Shown here piece after piece: positions 24,576-32,692 of a DNA stretch of 64,000 nt. How positions within the stretch are numbered: position 1 is the stretch's first letter; each line of letters begins with the position of its first letter. The translations under genes and the position numbers were made by a program. Where the stretch lies: the NCBI GenBank assembly GCA_044464765.1, contig JBIQKZ010000006.1, forward strand, positions 62,001-126,000, in the 5' to 3' direction. Source of the DNA: JBIQKZ01 sp044464765. GTDB taxonomy: Bacteria > Pseudomonadota > Gammaproteobacteria > Burkholderiales > Burkholderiaceae_B. The notes below the pieces were generated by a model. It did not search any database and had not been told where the DNA came from. It saw nothing but the letters and a program-made list of their open reading frames with translations.

Positions 24576-26273
24576 ATGGGTTCACTGCCAACAACCGCAT
24601 TACCTCCAGGGCGCAGCACGGGCGCGCCTGCCGCAACCAATCGGCCAATGACGGCTGAAGAACGCCGGGTTATTTTCGCCTCGTCGCTGGGCACCGTGTT
24701 CGAATGGTATGACTTCTATCTGTACGGCTCGCTGGCAGCTATTATTGCGGCCCATTTCTTTTCGGGCGTCAATCCCACCGCTGGCTTTATCTTCGCCTTG
24801 CTCGCATTCGCCGCCGGCTTCGCCGTACGCCCTTTCGGCGCCCTGGTGTTCGGGCGCCTGGGCGATTTGGTCGGACGCAAATATACCTTTCTGATCACGA
24901 TCCTGATCATGGGGCTGTCGACCTTTCTGGTCGGGGTTTTACCTTCGTACAACTCCATCGGCTTGGCCGCCCCCGTGATTCTGATCGTGCTGCGCCTGCT
25001 GCAAGGCTTGGCCTTGGGCGGCGAGTACGGCGGCGCGGCAACCTATGTTGCAGAACATGCTCCCCAGAACCGGCGCGGGTTCTACACAAGCTGGATACAG
25101 ACCACCGCCACCATGGGCCTCTTCCTGTCGCTGCTGCTCATTCTTGGCATTCGCAGCACCATGGGTGAAGAAGCTTTCCTGGACTGGGGCTGGCGCATTC
25201 CCTTCCTGATCTCTTCAGTGTTGCTGATCATCTCGGTGTGGATCCGCATGCGCCTGAATGAATCGCCGGCCTTCAAGAAAATGAAGGAAGAAGGCACGCA
25301 ATCCAAGGCGCCGATCAAAGAATCGTTTGGCGAATGGAAGAATCTGAAAATTGTCATCCTGGCATTGCTGGGCCTGACCGCAGGCCAGGCCGTCGTCTGG
25401 TACACGGGCCAATTCTATGCCCTGTTCTTCCTGACCAAGACACTGGCCATCGAAGCCAATACCGCCAATATATTGATTGCCCTGGCCCTGTTGCTGGGCA
25501 CGCCATTCTTTGTCGTGTTCGGTGCGCTGTCAGACAAGATCGGCCGCAAACCCATTATCATGGCCGGCTGCCTGATCGCCGCCCTGGCTTATTTCCCGGT
25601 GTTCAAGGGCCTAACGCATTTTGGAAATCCCGCTTTGGAGCAGGCCCAGGCCACCGCGCCGGTGACTATCGTGGCTGACCCGGCAACCTGCTCATTCCAG
25701 TTCAATCCTGTGGGCACATCGTCATTCACCAGTTCATGCGATATCCTCAAAGCCTTCATGGCCAGCAATGCGGTCAACTACACCAATGAAGCCGCCCCTC
25801 CTGGAACAACGGCAAAAGCCCTGATCGGTACGGATGAATTCACCTCGTTCGAAGGCGGCAACATGTCCAAGGCGGAGTTCACCGCGCAAACGGCGGAGCT
25901 CAAGAAATCGCTGACTGAAGCCATCCGAAGCCATGGCTACCCGGCCAAAGCCGACCCTTCGCAAATCAACTACGTCATGTTGGTGGTCTTGCTTACCTTC
26001 CTGGTGATCCTGGTGACCATGGTGTACGGGCCCATTGCCGCGATGCTCGTGGAGATGTTCCCCACCCGCATCCGCTACACTTCGATGAGCCTGCCCTATC
26101 ACATAGGAAACGGCTGGTTCGGTGGATTCCTGCCCCCCGTGGCCTTCGCTGTGGTGGCGGCAACCGGCAACATCTACGACGGCCTGTGGTATCCGATCAT
26201 TGTGGCGGCACTCACCCTGGTCATTGGTACACTGTTCGTCAAGGAAACCCGGCACAATGACATCAATGCCTGA
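24576..26273 (+). CDS. MFS metabolite:H+ symporter with large periplasmic insertion
   Basis: 565 aa, MHS family (shikimate/proline/alpha-ketoglutarate permease relatives). FEWYDFYLYGSLA in helix 1, RPFGALVFGRLGDLVGRKY between helices 2 and 3, and GGEYGGAATYVAEHAP are family marks. Typical members have about 430-450 residues. Here about 110 extra residues (about 350-465) lie between helices 9 and 10, a periplasmic loop by MFS topology, with two cysteines (C372, C388). Shine-Dalgarno AAAGAGGAG precedes the ATG. The substrate cannot be read from sequence. Confidence 0.86.
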   Translation: MGSLPTTALPPGRSTGAPAATNRPMTAEERRVIFASSLGTVFEWYDFYLYGSLAAIIAAHFFSGVNPTAGFIFALLAFAAGFAVRPFGALVFGRLGDLVGRKYTFLITILIMGLSTFLVGVLPSYNSIGLAAPVILIVLRLLQGLALGGEYGGAATYVAEHAPQNRRGFYTSWIQTTATMGLFLSLLLILGIRSTMGEEAFLDWGWRIPFLISSVLLIISVWIRMRLNESPAFKKMKEEGTQSKAPIKESFGEWKNLKIVILALLGLTAGQAVVWYTGQFYALFFLTKTLAIEANTANILIALALLLGTPFFVVFGALSDKIGRKPIIMAGCLIAALAYFPVFKGLTHFGNPALEQAQATAPVTIVADPATCSFQFNPVGTSSFTSSCDILKAFMASNAVNYTNEAAPPGTTAKALIGTDEFTSFEGGNMSKAEFTAQTAELKKSLTEAIRSHGYPAKADPSQINYVMLVVLLTFLVILVTMVYGPIAAMLVEMFPTRIRYTSMSLPYHIGNGWFGGFLPPVAFAVVAATGNIYDGLWYPIIVAALTLVIGTLFVKETRHNDINA

Positions 26274-26285
26274 CAGGCGTCTGCG

Positions 26286-26308
26286 CCAGCCTGACACGTT
26301 CAGGCTGG
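26286..26308 (+). other. Hairpin just after the symporter gene
   Basis: CCAGCCTGA-cacgt-TCAGGCTGG is a perfect 9-bp stem with a 5-base loop, 12 bp past the stop, but with no T-run. It may stabilise the 3' end of the transcript. Confidence 0.55.
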
Positions 26309-26424
26309 AGTCAGCAGGCAATGCTTAAAATCTGCTTATAGATGGATTCTGCCTTACGGCGGGATCTCTATCTCATCGGTTGGCGCTCCCCGCGAATATA
26401 CTGCGTCCTCCGATGTGTTCTTAC

Positions 26425-26457
26425 AGCCCGGACGCCCACGCATCCGGGCTTTTTTTT
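26425..26457 (+). terminator. Rho-independent terminator before rdgC
   Basis: AGCCCGGA-N10-TCCGGGCT followed by eight T. It lies 150 bp after the symporter stop and about 105 bp before rdgC. The 26274-26562 gap holds only this and the smaller hairpin. Confidence 0.85.
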
Positions 26458-26562
26458 GTACGGAAGTTTCCGTCTCCGCCGTATGCGATACTCTTCACTC
26501 ACTGGAATCTGAAACGGAATCAGGCTTTACAATCTTCAGTCTTCTGACATCAAAGCATTCTC

Positions 26563-27468
26563 ATGTGGTTTAAAAATCTTAAAGTATTTCGTCTTGCCCG
26601 CTCGTGGTCACTCTCCGTCGACACCCTTGAATCCGCCCTTGAAAAGCACGCCTTCCGGCCAGGCAGCAGCCTGGAAATGCAGCGCCTTGGCTGGGTGCCT
26701 CCGGTCGAGAACGGCGGCCTGGTCCATGCGCTAAGCGGCCAGCTTCTGCTTAGCCTGCGCGTCGAGAAGAAGCTTCTTCCGGCGACCGTCATTAATCAGG
26801 TCGCGCGGGCCAAGGCGCAGGATATTGAAGAACAGCAAGGCTACAAGCCAGGCCGCAAGCAAATGAAGGAGATCAAAGAGCGGGTTACTGAAGAACTGTT
26901 GCCCAAGGCATTCGCCGTCTACCGCGACACCCGGGTATGGATAGACACCAAGAATCACTGGCTGGTCGTCGACGCCGCGGCCGCGGCAAAAAGCGATGAA
27001 GTGCTCGGCATGCTGGCCAAAGCCATCGATCCCTTTCCCGTACTGCACCTGCATGTCGAACAATCGCCGTCGTCCGCCATGACGAATTGGCTGATCCAGG
27101 ACGAACCCCCCAGCGGCTTCTCGGTCGACCAGGACACTGAGCTGCGCAGCACCAGTGAAAGTCGCGCCGCTGTGCGCTACGTACGTCAAAGCATCGAAAT
27201 CGACGATGTGCGCAAACATGTACAGGCAGGCAAGCAATGCACCCGGCTGGCCCTGACATGGGCCGACCGCGTCTCTTTCGTGCTGACCGAAGGCCTGGAC
27301 ATCAAACGGGTAGCGCCGCTGGACGTTTTACAAGAAAGCCAGGGCACCAGCGCCATGAACGATGCCGAGCGCTTCGATTCGGACATGACGCTGATGACCT
27401 CTGAACTGGGTCGTCTTATCGACGCGTTGGTCGATGCGCTGGGCGGCGAGAAAAAAACAGGCGGGTAA
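26563..27468 (+). CDS. rdgC: Recombination-associated protein RdgC
   Basis: 301-aa ring-forming DNA-binding protein that antagonises RecA. MWFKNLKVFRL opens the protein, and the conserved block KAQDIEEQQGYKPGRKQMKE followed by IKERVTEELLPKAF is specific to RdgC. TNWLIQDEPPSGFSVDQDTEL is also characteristic. Its distance from recA (about 5 kb) is probably coincidental. It converges on pyrB with 31 bp between stops. Confidence 0.95.
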   Translation: MWFKNLKVFRLARSWSLSVDTLESALEKHAFRPGSSLEMQRLGWVPPVENGGLVHALSGQLLLSLRVEKKLLPATVINQVARAKAQDIEEQQGYKPGRKQMKEIKERVTEELLPKAFAVYRDTRVWIDTKNHWLVVDAAAAAKSDEVLGMLAKAIDPFPVLHLHVEQSPSSAMTNWLIQDEPPSGFSVDQDTELRSTSESRAAVRYVRQSIEIDDVRKHVQAGKQCTRLALTWADRVSFVLTEGLDIKRVAPLDVLQESQGTSAMNDAERFDSDMTLMTSELGRLIDALVDALGGEKKTGG

Positions 27469-27499
27469 ACCGGCAGCGGGCCGACGCCCGCATCACCCC

Positions 27500-28795
27500 C
27501 TAATCCACGCCGTGGAAAACACTGTCGTCGGGCCCGATATGCGAGGGCGGCGACCAGGTGACATCGCGCAACGAATGCTGAACCAGTGTTTCCACTCCCA
27601 GCAATACAGCAAAAATCGCCATCCGCACTGGGATACCGTTATCCGTCTGACGGAAAATCGCCAGGCGATGGTCTTCATTCAGATCGACGCTCAGGTCGTG
27701 GGCCCCTTCACGGCTATCGCGTGGTAGCGGATGCATGACAATGACATCGGGGCCGCAGCATTGGTCGATCACGGCCTTGCTGACCTGGAAATCGGCCGTA
27801 TAGCCTTCCAGTTCATCAGCGGCAAAGCGCTCTTTCTGCACCCGCGTCGCGTAGATGACATCCACGCCCACCAGGCCTTCCACCAGAGATTGCGTCTGCT
27901 CGAACACATGGCCGCCATGACGCGCCGCCTGTTCCAGCACATAGGCAGGCATTTCCAGGCCTCTCGGTGAAATCAGGGTGAATTTCAGGCCACGGTACAA
28001 GGCCAGCAGCTTGATCAGCGAATGTACGGTGCGCCCGTACTTCAGGTCGCCAACCAGCGCAATGTGGGCGCCATCCAGCAATTTGCCCAAGCGGGAGAAC
28101 TCAGTAAGGATGGTGTAGAGGTCCAAGAGGGCCTGGCTGGGGTGTTCGCCCGGGCCATCGCCGCCATTGACCACCGGAATATTTGTGGCGCGAGCGAATT
28201 CGGCCACGGAGCCTTGTTCGGGATGTCGTATCACCATGGCGTCTACGTAGCCGCTCATGACCCGGCTGGTATCGTAAATTGATTCGCCCTTGGCCATGGA
28301 CGAGAAGGTAAAACCCGTGGTGTCGCATACCGATCCGCCCAGACGGCAAAATGCCGCCCCAAAACTGACGCGGGTACGGGTACTGGCTTCGAAAAACAAA
28401 TTACCCAGAACAGCGCCTTCCAGAACCCGGGACACTTTCTGACGACGTGCGATAGGCTGCATCTGGTCCGCGATACGGAAAAGCTCTTCAACCGACTCGC
28501 GGGAAAATTGATCCACCGACAACAACTGATGCTTGCCGTCGCAAGCGATGCGTTCACGCAAGGGACCCGCTTGGGAACTTTGGGAATACTTCTGCAGCAG
28601 GGATTCGTTCTCGACGATCTCGGTAACGAAACGCGTCACCACTTCCGGCATGGCGCGGGATTCCTGAGAGCCCTCGGGCAGAAGCCAGGTATCGAGCGCT
28701 CGGCGCTTTACACCGATACGAGCAGCAAACACGTCGCGCGTAAGATTCAAGCGACGCATGGCATCGCGAAGAAAAACCTGTTGTGAAACCGACAT
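27500..28795 (-). CDS. pyrB: Aspartate carbamoyltransferase with N-terminal HTH domain
   Basis: 431 aa; catalyses the first committed step of pyrimidine synthesis. The ATCase part starts at about residue 88 and contains the carbamoyl-phosphate motif ASTRTR (137-142), SSMAKGES, GPGEHPSQALLD (214-225) and MHPLPR (354-359). The first 65 residues are not ATCase: LRDAMRRLNLTRDVFAARIG, then VKRRALDTWLLPEGSQ, reads as a helix-turn-helix of the XRE/Cro type. The ATG at 28795 is preferred over an upstream GTG because GAGG lies 8 bases before it. Palindromes at 28816-28862 suggest autoregulation. No pyrI or dihydroorotase-like pyrC' is adjacent. Confidence 0.92.
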   Translation of the reverse strand: MSVSQQVFLRDAMRRLNLTRDVFAARIGVKRRALDTWLLPEGSQESRAMPEVVTRFVTEIVENESLLQKYSQSSQAGPLRERIACDGKHQLLSVDQFSRESVEELFRIADQMQPIARRQKVSRVLEGAVLGNLFFEASTRTRVSFGAAFCRLGGSVCDTTGFTFSSMAKGESIYDTSRVMSGYVDAMVIRHPEQGSVAEFARATNIPVVNGGDGPGEHPSQALLDLYTILTEFSRLGKLLDGAHIALVGDLKYGRTVHSLIKLLALYRGLKFTLISPRGLEMPAYVLEQAARHGGHVFEQTQSLVEGLVGVDVIYATRVQKERFAADELEGYTADFQVSKAVIDQCCGPDVIVMHPLPRDSREGAHDLSVDLNEDHRLAIFRQTDNGIPVRMAIFAVLLGVETLVQHSLRDVTWSPPSHIGPDDSVFHGVD

Positions 28796-28815
28796 ACCTA
28801 GCCTCGTTAATCCAC

Positions 28816-28862
28816 TGTACACATTGCGCGTATGAAAAAATAAAATATACGCAGTGCGTACA
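28816..28862 (-). promoter_or_regulatory. Candidate operator pair in front of pyrB
   Basis: TACGCAGTGCGTA (28848-28860) is a perfect 13-bp palindrome. A related, imperfect site TACACATTGCGCGTA lies at 28818-28832, about 29 bp away centre to centre, and the two sites are also inverted relative to one another (TGTACRCAYTGCG...). The AT-rich stretch between them could hold the -10. A plausible target for the HTH domain fused to PyrB. Confidence 0.6.
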
Positions 28863-28945
28863 TTTTATTTCATGCCTTAGAAAACCGACCATCCAGATAT
28901 TGAAAATAGCGGAAATACAACGGCCAAGCCGTCATTGACCCTACA

Positions 28946-29410
28946 TCAGTTCCTCAGGTGCTCCCCTACCGGCTGTTCCAGCACATAGGCATTGTCCAAG
29001 GCCTGTGGGATGGATTCGCTGCCTTGATACACCAGCGCGGCCAGATTCACCAAAAACCAGATACCGCCCGCACATGCCAGCATACTGAACAGATACGACA
29101 CGATGACGCAAAACAAGGGAACCCAATGCGTCTTGCGGCGTTGGCCGCCGACCAACCGCGCATACAAGTTAAGCTGCTCGAGATAGGCCCAAAGCAGCCC
29201 CAGCCCGGCCAGGATCAGGCCCCCAAGAAAAGCCGCGAGCGGGAAACGAAGCAAATAGGGCGGGATATCGGCCGCGACAATCCCGAAAGCGCAAAAAGCC
29301 ACCAGCAACAAACCCAGGCCATTCATCCAGGCCAGGAACTTGAACGCCAATATCAGGGGTCGGGACAGTGCCTGCAACGACTGATATTGCCTGGTAATCG
29401 AGGAGTTCAT
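28946..29410 (-). CDS. Four-helix membrane protein of unknown function
   Basis: 154 aa with hydrophobic segments at about residues 20-47, 52-75, 98-124 and a shorter one in between, including FLAWMNGLGLLLVAFCAFGI and LFCVIVSYLFSMLACAGGIW. A basic QRRKTHW loop suggests a cytoplasmic side. No family recognised. It is transcribed toward pyrB, 151 bp away, but the operator region between them argues for separate control. Confidence 0.7.
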   Translation of the reverse strand: MNSSITRQYQSLQALSRPLILAFKFLAWMNGLGLLLVAFCAFGIVAADIPPYLLRFPLAAFLGGLILAGLGLLWAYLEQLNLYARLVGGQRRKTHWVPLFCVIVSYLFSMLACAGGIWFLVNLAALVYQGSESIPQALDNAYVLEQPVGEHLRN

Positions 29411-29478
29411 GCGTTTGGCCGCCCATAGATTGGCACGTAGTCGCGCAATGCGATGAAGCGCGATTTGCCGATTGCTCG

Positions 29479-29512
29479 AAAAAACGGCTCCCGCCTTACG
29501 CCGGGAGCCGTT
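29479..29512 (-). terminator. Terminator after the SecDF-head-like lipoprotein gene
   Basis: Minus-strand AACGGCTCCCG-N8-CGGGAGCCGTT, an 11-bp stem followed by TTTT, 29 bp past the lipoprotein stop. Confidence 0.9.
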
Positions 29513-29540
29513 CTATTGTGCAGCAACGCAGTTCAACTGT

Positions 29541-30113
29541 TTACTGCGTGGAGGTGGCGCCGCCGGTTGCCGAGCCAGTGCTGGGTGCGGGCTCTTCTAC
29601 ACCCGCGATGGCACGGGCTGCCGCAGTTGCGTTGTCTTCCGTTCCAACCGCAAAAACCAGTTGTCCTGTGGTAACCGGACCACTATAACTAGGCGCAGCC
29701 AACATCGTGCGGCCGACCACCAGAGCAAGCCGTTTATTGGGGTTGCCAGCAGTAATGTTGTTGACCTTTTTGGCGCCCGCATCGCTTAGCGCCAAGGCAA
29801 GCAGCCCTTCGCCTTCTTTGCTGGTGCCGGCCTTGACGCCGATCAGGTCCTCGCGCGTAACCACCGGCTGAGGGTTGACATACAAGGTGCCCGACTGGAT
29901 TTGGACCGGGGTCCAGCCCGTCTGGCTGACGGTATCGGCCAGGAACACGGCAACGGGCGCGCCTTGCCCCGTTGCCTGCATCGTGGTCTCGGCCGGCGTG
30001 GTCGTCGTCGTATCGGCGGTTTGGGTTTGCTGGCCCGGCATGCTTTGGCACGCGGCCAAAGCCACAAAGCTAATCGGCAAAAGTACCCGTCCCAATGAGC
30101 GAACTGTTCTCAT
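29541..30113 (-). CDS. Lipoprotein with SecDF P1 head-like domain
   Basis: 190 aa from the ATG at 30113 (GAGGGG eight bases upstream). The signal peptide ends in a lipobox, FVALAAC, followed by a Gln/Thr-rich linker (TADTTTTTPAETT). The globular part, VTREDLIGVKAGTSKEGEGL, LALALSDAGAKKVNNITAGN and KRLALVVGRTMLAAP, resembles the periplasmic P1 head subdomain of SecD/SecF. The carboxyl tail is Ser/Thr/Gly low complexity. Function unknown; attachment to a membrane facing the periplasm is inferred. Confidence 0.75.
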   Translation of the reverse strand: MRTVRSLGRVLLPISFVALAACQSMPGQQTQTADTTTTTPAETTMQATGQGAPVAVFLADTVSQTGWTPVQIQSGTLYVNPQPVVTREDLIGVKAGTSKEGEGLLALALSDAGAKKVNNITAGNPNKRLALVVGRTMLAAPSYSGPVTTGQLVFAVGTEDNATAAARAIAGVEEPAPSTGSATGGATSTQ

Positions 30114-30326
30114 GTAATGCCCCTCTTCATTATTCAACGCTAAAATTCTAACAGGAAGCCCGCAAGCCGTTCGCCGTATTTGTCAGATTGTGGTTCAATC
30201 ATGTTAAGCGGTAACAAGAAAGCGACGCTAAGAAACCCTTGCCGAGCCATTTCAAATAGCGCTTTGGGCCAATCTATGTCACCATATGCGCCGATCATAT
30301 CTTTTCAATTTGCAGCGGAGGCCTTC

Positions 30327-30482
30327 GTGGCTACTAGTTCAAACAACAGCAAACCCAAATTTTCCGCCGGCCTGGTCACAGCCCTTGTCACCATCGTCTG
30401 GCTGGTCGTATTCGGCGCGGCCATGATTCACGGAAGCGAAGGCATCCAGCAGCACGATCACATCATCGCACAAGGCGAATAA
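30327..30482 (+). CDS. 51-aa single-helix membrane protein
   Basis: Begins at a GTG with GCGGAGG six bases upstream. The protein is ATSSNNSKPKFSAG, then a helix LVTALVTIVWLVVFGAAMI, then a His/Gln-rich tail (HGSEGIQQHDHIIAQGE). The frame is open upstream but that part shows no coding character. Position between two minus-strand envelope genes gives no clue to role. Confidence 0.6.
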   Translation: MATSSNNSKPKFSAGLVTALVTIVWLVVFGAAMIHGSEGIQQHDHIIAQGE

Positions 30483-30535
30483 AGGCACCTGCAACTTCCG
30501 CGGTGTCATTACGCCAGGGGCTTCTCTGCTTCTGT

Positions 30536-32692
30536 CTAGCGAAAGCTCCTGACCACAATAAAGCTGCGATCCAGAACTTGCCCCTGCGCATCCAGCAATT
30601 CAATTTCATGGCGACCAGGCCTGGGTTTCCAGGCCAGTTGCGCGCCCGTTCCCACGATTTCGTTCCCCACCCGCCACCCTAGATCCTTCGGGAGACGGAC
30701 AGACATGCCTGTCGCAGCGAGCCACACGCGCTGGCTGGCTGCAGGGATGTCCGGGTCCAGCGCTACGATGGCGCCGGCCACCGGGCTCGCGATGTGCGGC
30801 TTGCTTTCATGCTCGGGCAACAGCGTACTTGCGCGCTGAACGATACTCATGGCGGTATCGCCCAAAAAATAATCGGTTCTCGGCGGCTCGACGTTGCCTT
30901 CAAACCAGACTTGGCTGGCCTGCACGTCGGGAGGAGCGGCCGGTTGACTGCTTGCCAGACTACGGTGCAAATAAAGCATCGTCGCATGCCAGATCGGACC
31001 CGCCGCGGTAACACCGGAGACATCGCGCATACTGTCGCCGGCGCTATTGCCTACCCATACGCCCACCGTGTAATGCTCGGACCAGCCCAGACACCAGTTG
31101 TCGCGCATGTCTTTGCTGGTGCCCGTTTTTACAGCGGTCCAGAACGACGTCGTCAGCGGGCTATCCAGGCCGAAGGTGCGCGAACGCGAATGACGATCCG
31201 ACAGCATGTCGCCAACAATCCACGCGGCATCCGCCGCCATAGCCTGGTCAGCGACCGGCCCCTTGACCGCACCTGCGTCCGGCTGGACAGGCGTGTAAGC
31301 GCCTAAATTCGCAAGCGCGCGATAGGCATTGGTTAATGTCAACAGCGACACATCGGCGCTGCCCAGCGCCAAACTGAATCCGTAGAAACCGCCCCCCCTG
31401 TCCAGCGGCAAGCCCAACCGCACCAGCCGCTGCTGGAAGGCGTCCGGCCCCACCATGGTCAGCGCCCGGACGGCAGGGATGTTCAACGATGACGCCAACG
31501 CCGTGCGTACGCTGACCCAGCCGGCAAAGCCAAGATCGTAATTCTGTGGAATATACAGACCGTTTCCGGTTGGCAGATTCAACGGGCTGTCATGCACCAA
31601 CGAAGCGGCCGTCAATCGTTGCTGCTCAATGGCCTGCTCATACAAAAAGGGTTTCAGCGTCGACCCCGCCTGCCTCAGCGACTGCGCATGATCCACCCAA
31701 GCGGCGCTCGACAAAGCGCCCGAAGAACCCACGTAAGCGAGCACCTGGCCGGATCGGTTATCAAGCACCACCACGGCGGCATCCCGTACATTGGCATGGC
31801 GCAAGGCGCTTAATTGATCGTGCACGGTGCGTACCAGAAACCGCTGCAACGACGCATCAATGGTCGTTTGCATGCGCGCTCCGGCCTGCGACTTGGTCCG
31901 GGAGGCCACCCAGCGCGCAAAATGCGGCGCCAGGCCGTCACTGTCGGCACGACGCGCCGCGCTATTGCGCAAGCGTTGATAAATGAAGCTTTCCAAGCCC
32001 TCGCACTCTCGTTCCAGCCGCATTTGCACCAACAACGCGCACGCACGCTTTTCCAACAAGGCCGCCGACACATTAGGCGCTCGCAGCATCACCGCCGCCA
32101 GCGCCGACTCGCGGGCATCCAGACCGCTGGGATGTTTCTGGAACAATACGCGGGAAACGGCATCGACACCGGTCAACTCTCCGCGGAAGGGAGCCAGGTT
32201 CAAATAGGCTTCAAGGAGCTGTGGCTTGCTCCAGATGCGTTCCAGCTCTTGGGCGCGAATAGCTTGATCCACTTTATCAAGCAGACTTCGGCGAGCCGTC
32301 CGCCCAGAACGATCCGCATCGACCAGATCCACCAGTTGCATGGTTACCGTGGAAGCCCCGCGCCGGTTGCCAGCCCATAGCGTCTGCCAGGCTGCCGCCG
32401 CGACGCCGCGCCAGTCGACACCGTGATGGCTATAGAACCGGCGATCTTCGGACCATAAGACGGCGTTCTGAAGGGCGGGAGAAACCTGTGCCAGCTCGAC
32501 CCAATCACCCCGCCGACCGGCATAATCCTGGCGCAAGCGCTGCACCAGTTCCCCATGACGATCAAGCACCAGGATATCGGACGCGCGATAGGCTTGTCGC
32601 ACCTGGGAATAATCGGGCAAGACCGATGCGGCAAACGCCTGTGCACCCAGAGCGGCCCAGCAAACCCAGGCCAACACCCACCGGATCATCAT
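30536..32692 (-). CDS. pbpC: Penicillin-binding protein 1C
   Basis: 718-aa bifunctional peptidoglycan synthase. Signal/anchor helix at 3-22. The glycosyltransferase domain has the catalytic Glu in WSEDRRFYSHHGVDW (E82) and GASTVTMQLVDL. The transpeptidase domain has the nucleophile S344 in AGSTLKPFLYEQ and KTGTSKDMRDNWCLGW. The carboxyl end is a PBP1C-type beta domain. Its start overlaps the alpha-2-macroglobulin stop by 4 bp (ATGA). PBP1C and this macroglobulin are a conserved pair thought to repair the wall and trap proteases after envelope breach. Confidence 0.93.
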   Translation of the reverse strand: MMIRWVLAWVCWAALGAQAFAASVLPDYSQVRQAYRASDILVLDRHGELVQRLRQDYAGRRGDWVELAQVSPALQNAVLWSEDRRFYSHHGVDWRGVAAAAWQTLWAGNRRGASTVTMQLVDLVDADRSGRTARRSLLDKVDQAIRAQELERIWSKPQLLEAYLNLAPFRGELTGVDAVSRVLFQKHPSGLDARESALAAVMLRAPNVSAALLEKRACALLVQMRLERECEGLESFIYQRLRNSAARRADSDGLAPHFARWVASRTKSQAGARMQTTIDASLQRFLVRTVHDQLSALRHANVRDAAVVVLDNRSGQVLAYVGSSGALSSAAWVDHAQSLRQAGSTLKPFLYEQAIEQQRLTAASLVHDSPLNLPTGNGLYIPQNYDLGFAGWVSVRTALASSLNIPAVRALTMVGPDAFQQRLVRLGLPLDRGGGFYGFSLALGSADVSLLTLTNAYRALANLGAYTPVQPDAGAVKGPVADQAMAADAAWIVGDMLSDRHSRSRTFGLDSPLTTSFWTAVKTGTSKDMRDNWCLGWSEHYTVGVWVGNSAGDSMRDVSGVTAAGPIWHATMLYLHRSLASSQPAAPPDVQASQVWFEGNVEPPRTDYFLGDTAMSIVQRASTLLPEHESKPHIASPVAGAIVALDPDIPAASQRVWLAATGMSVRLPKDLGWRVGNEIVGTGAQLAWKPRPGRHEIELLDAQGQVLDRSFIVVRSFR

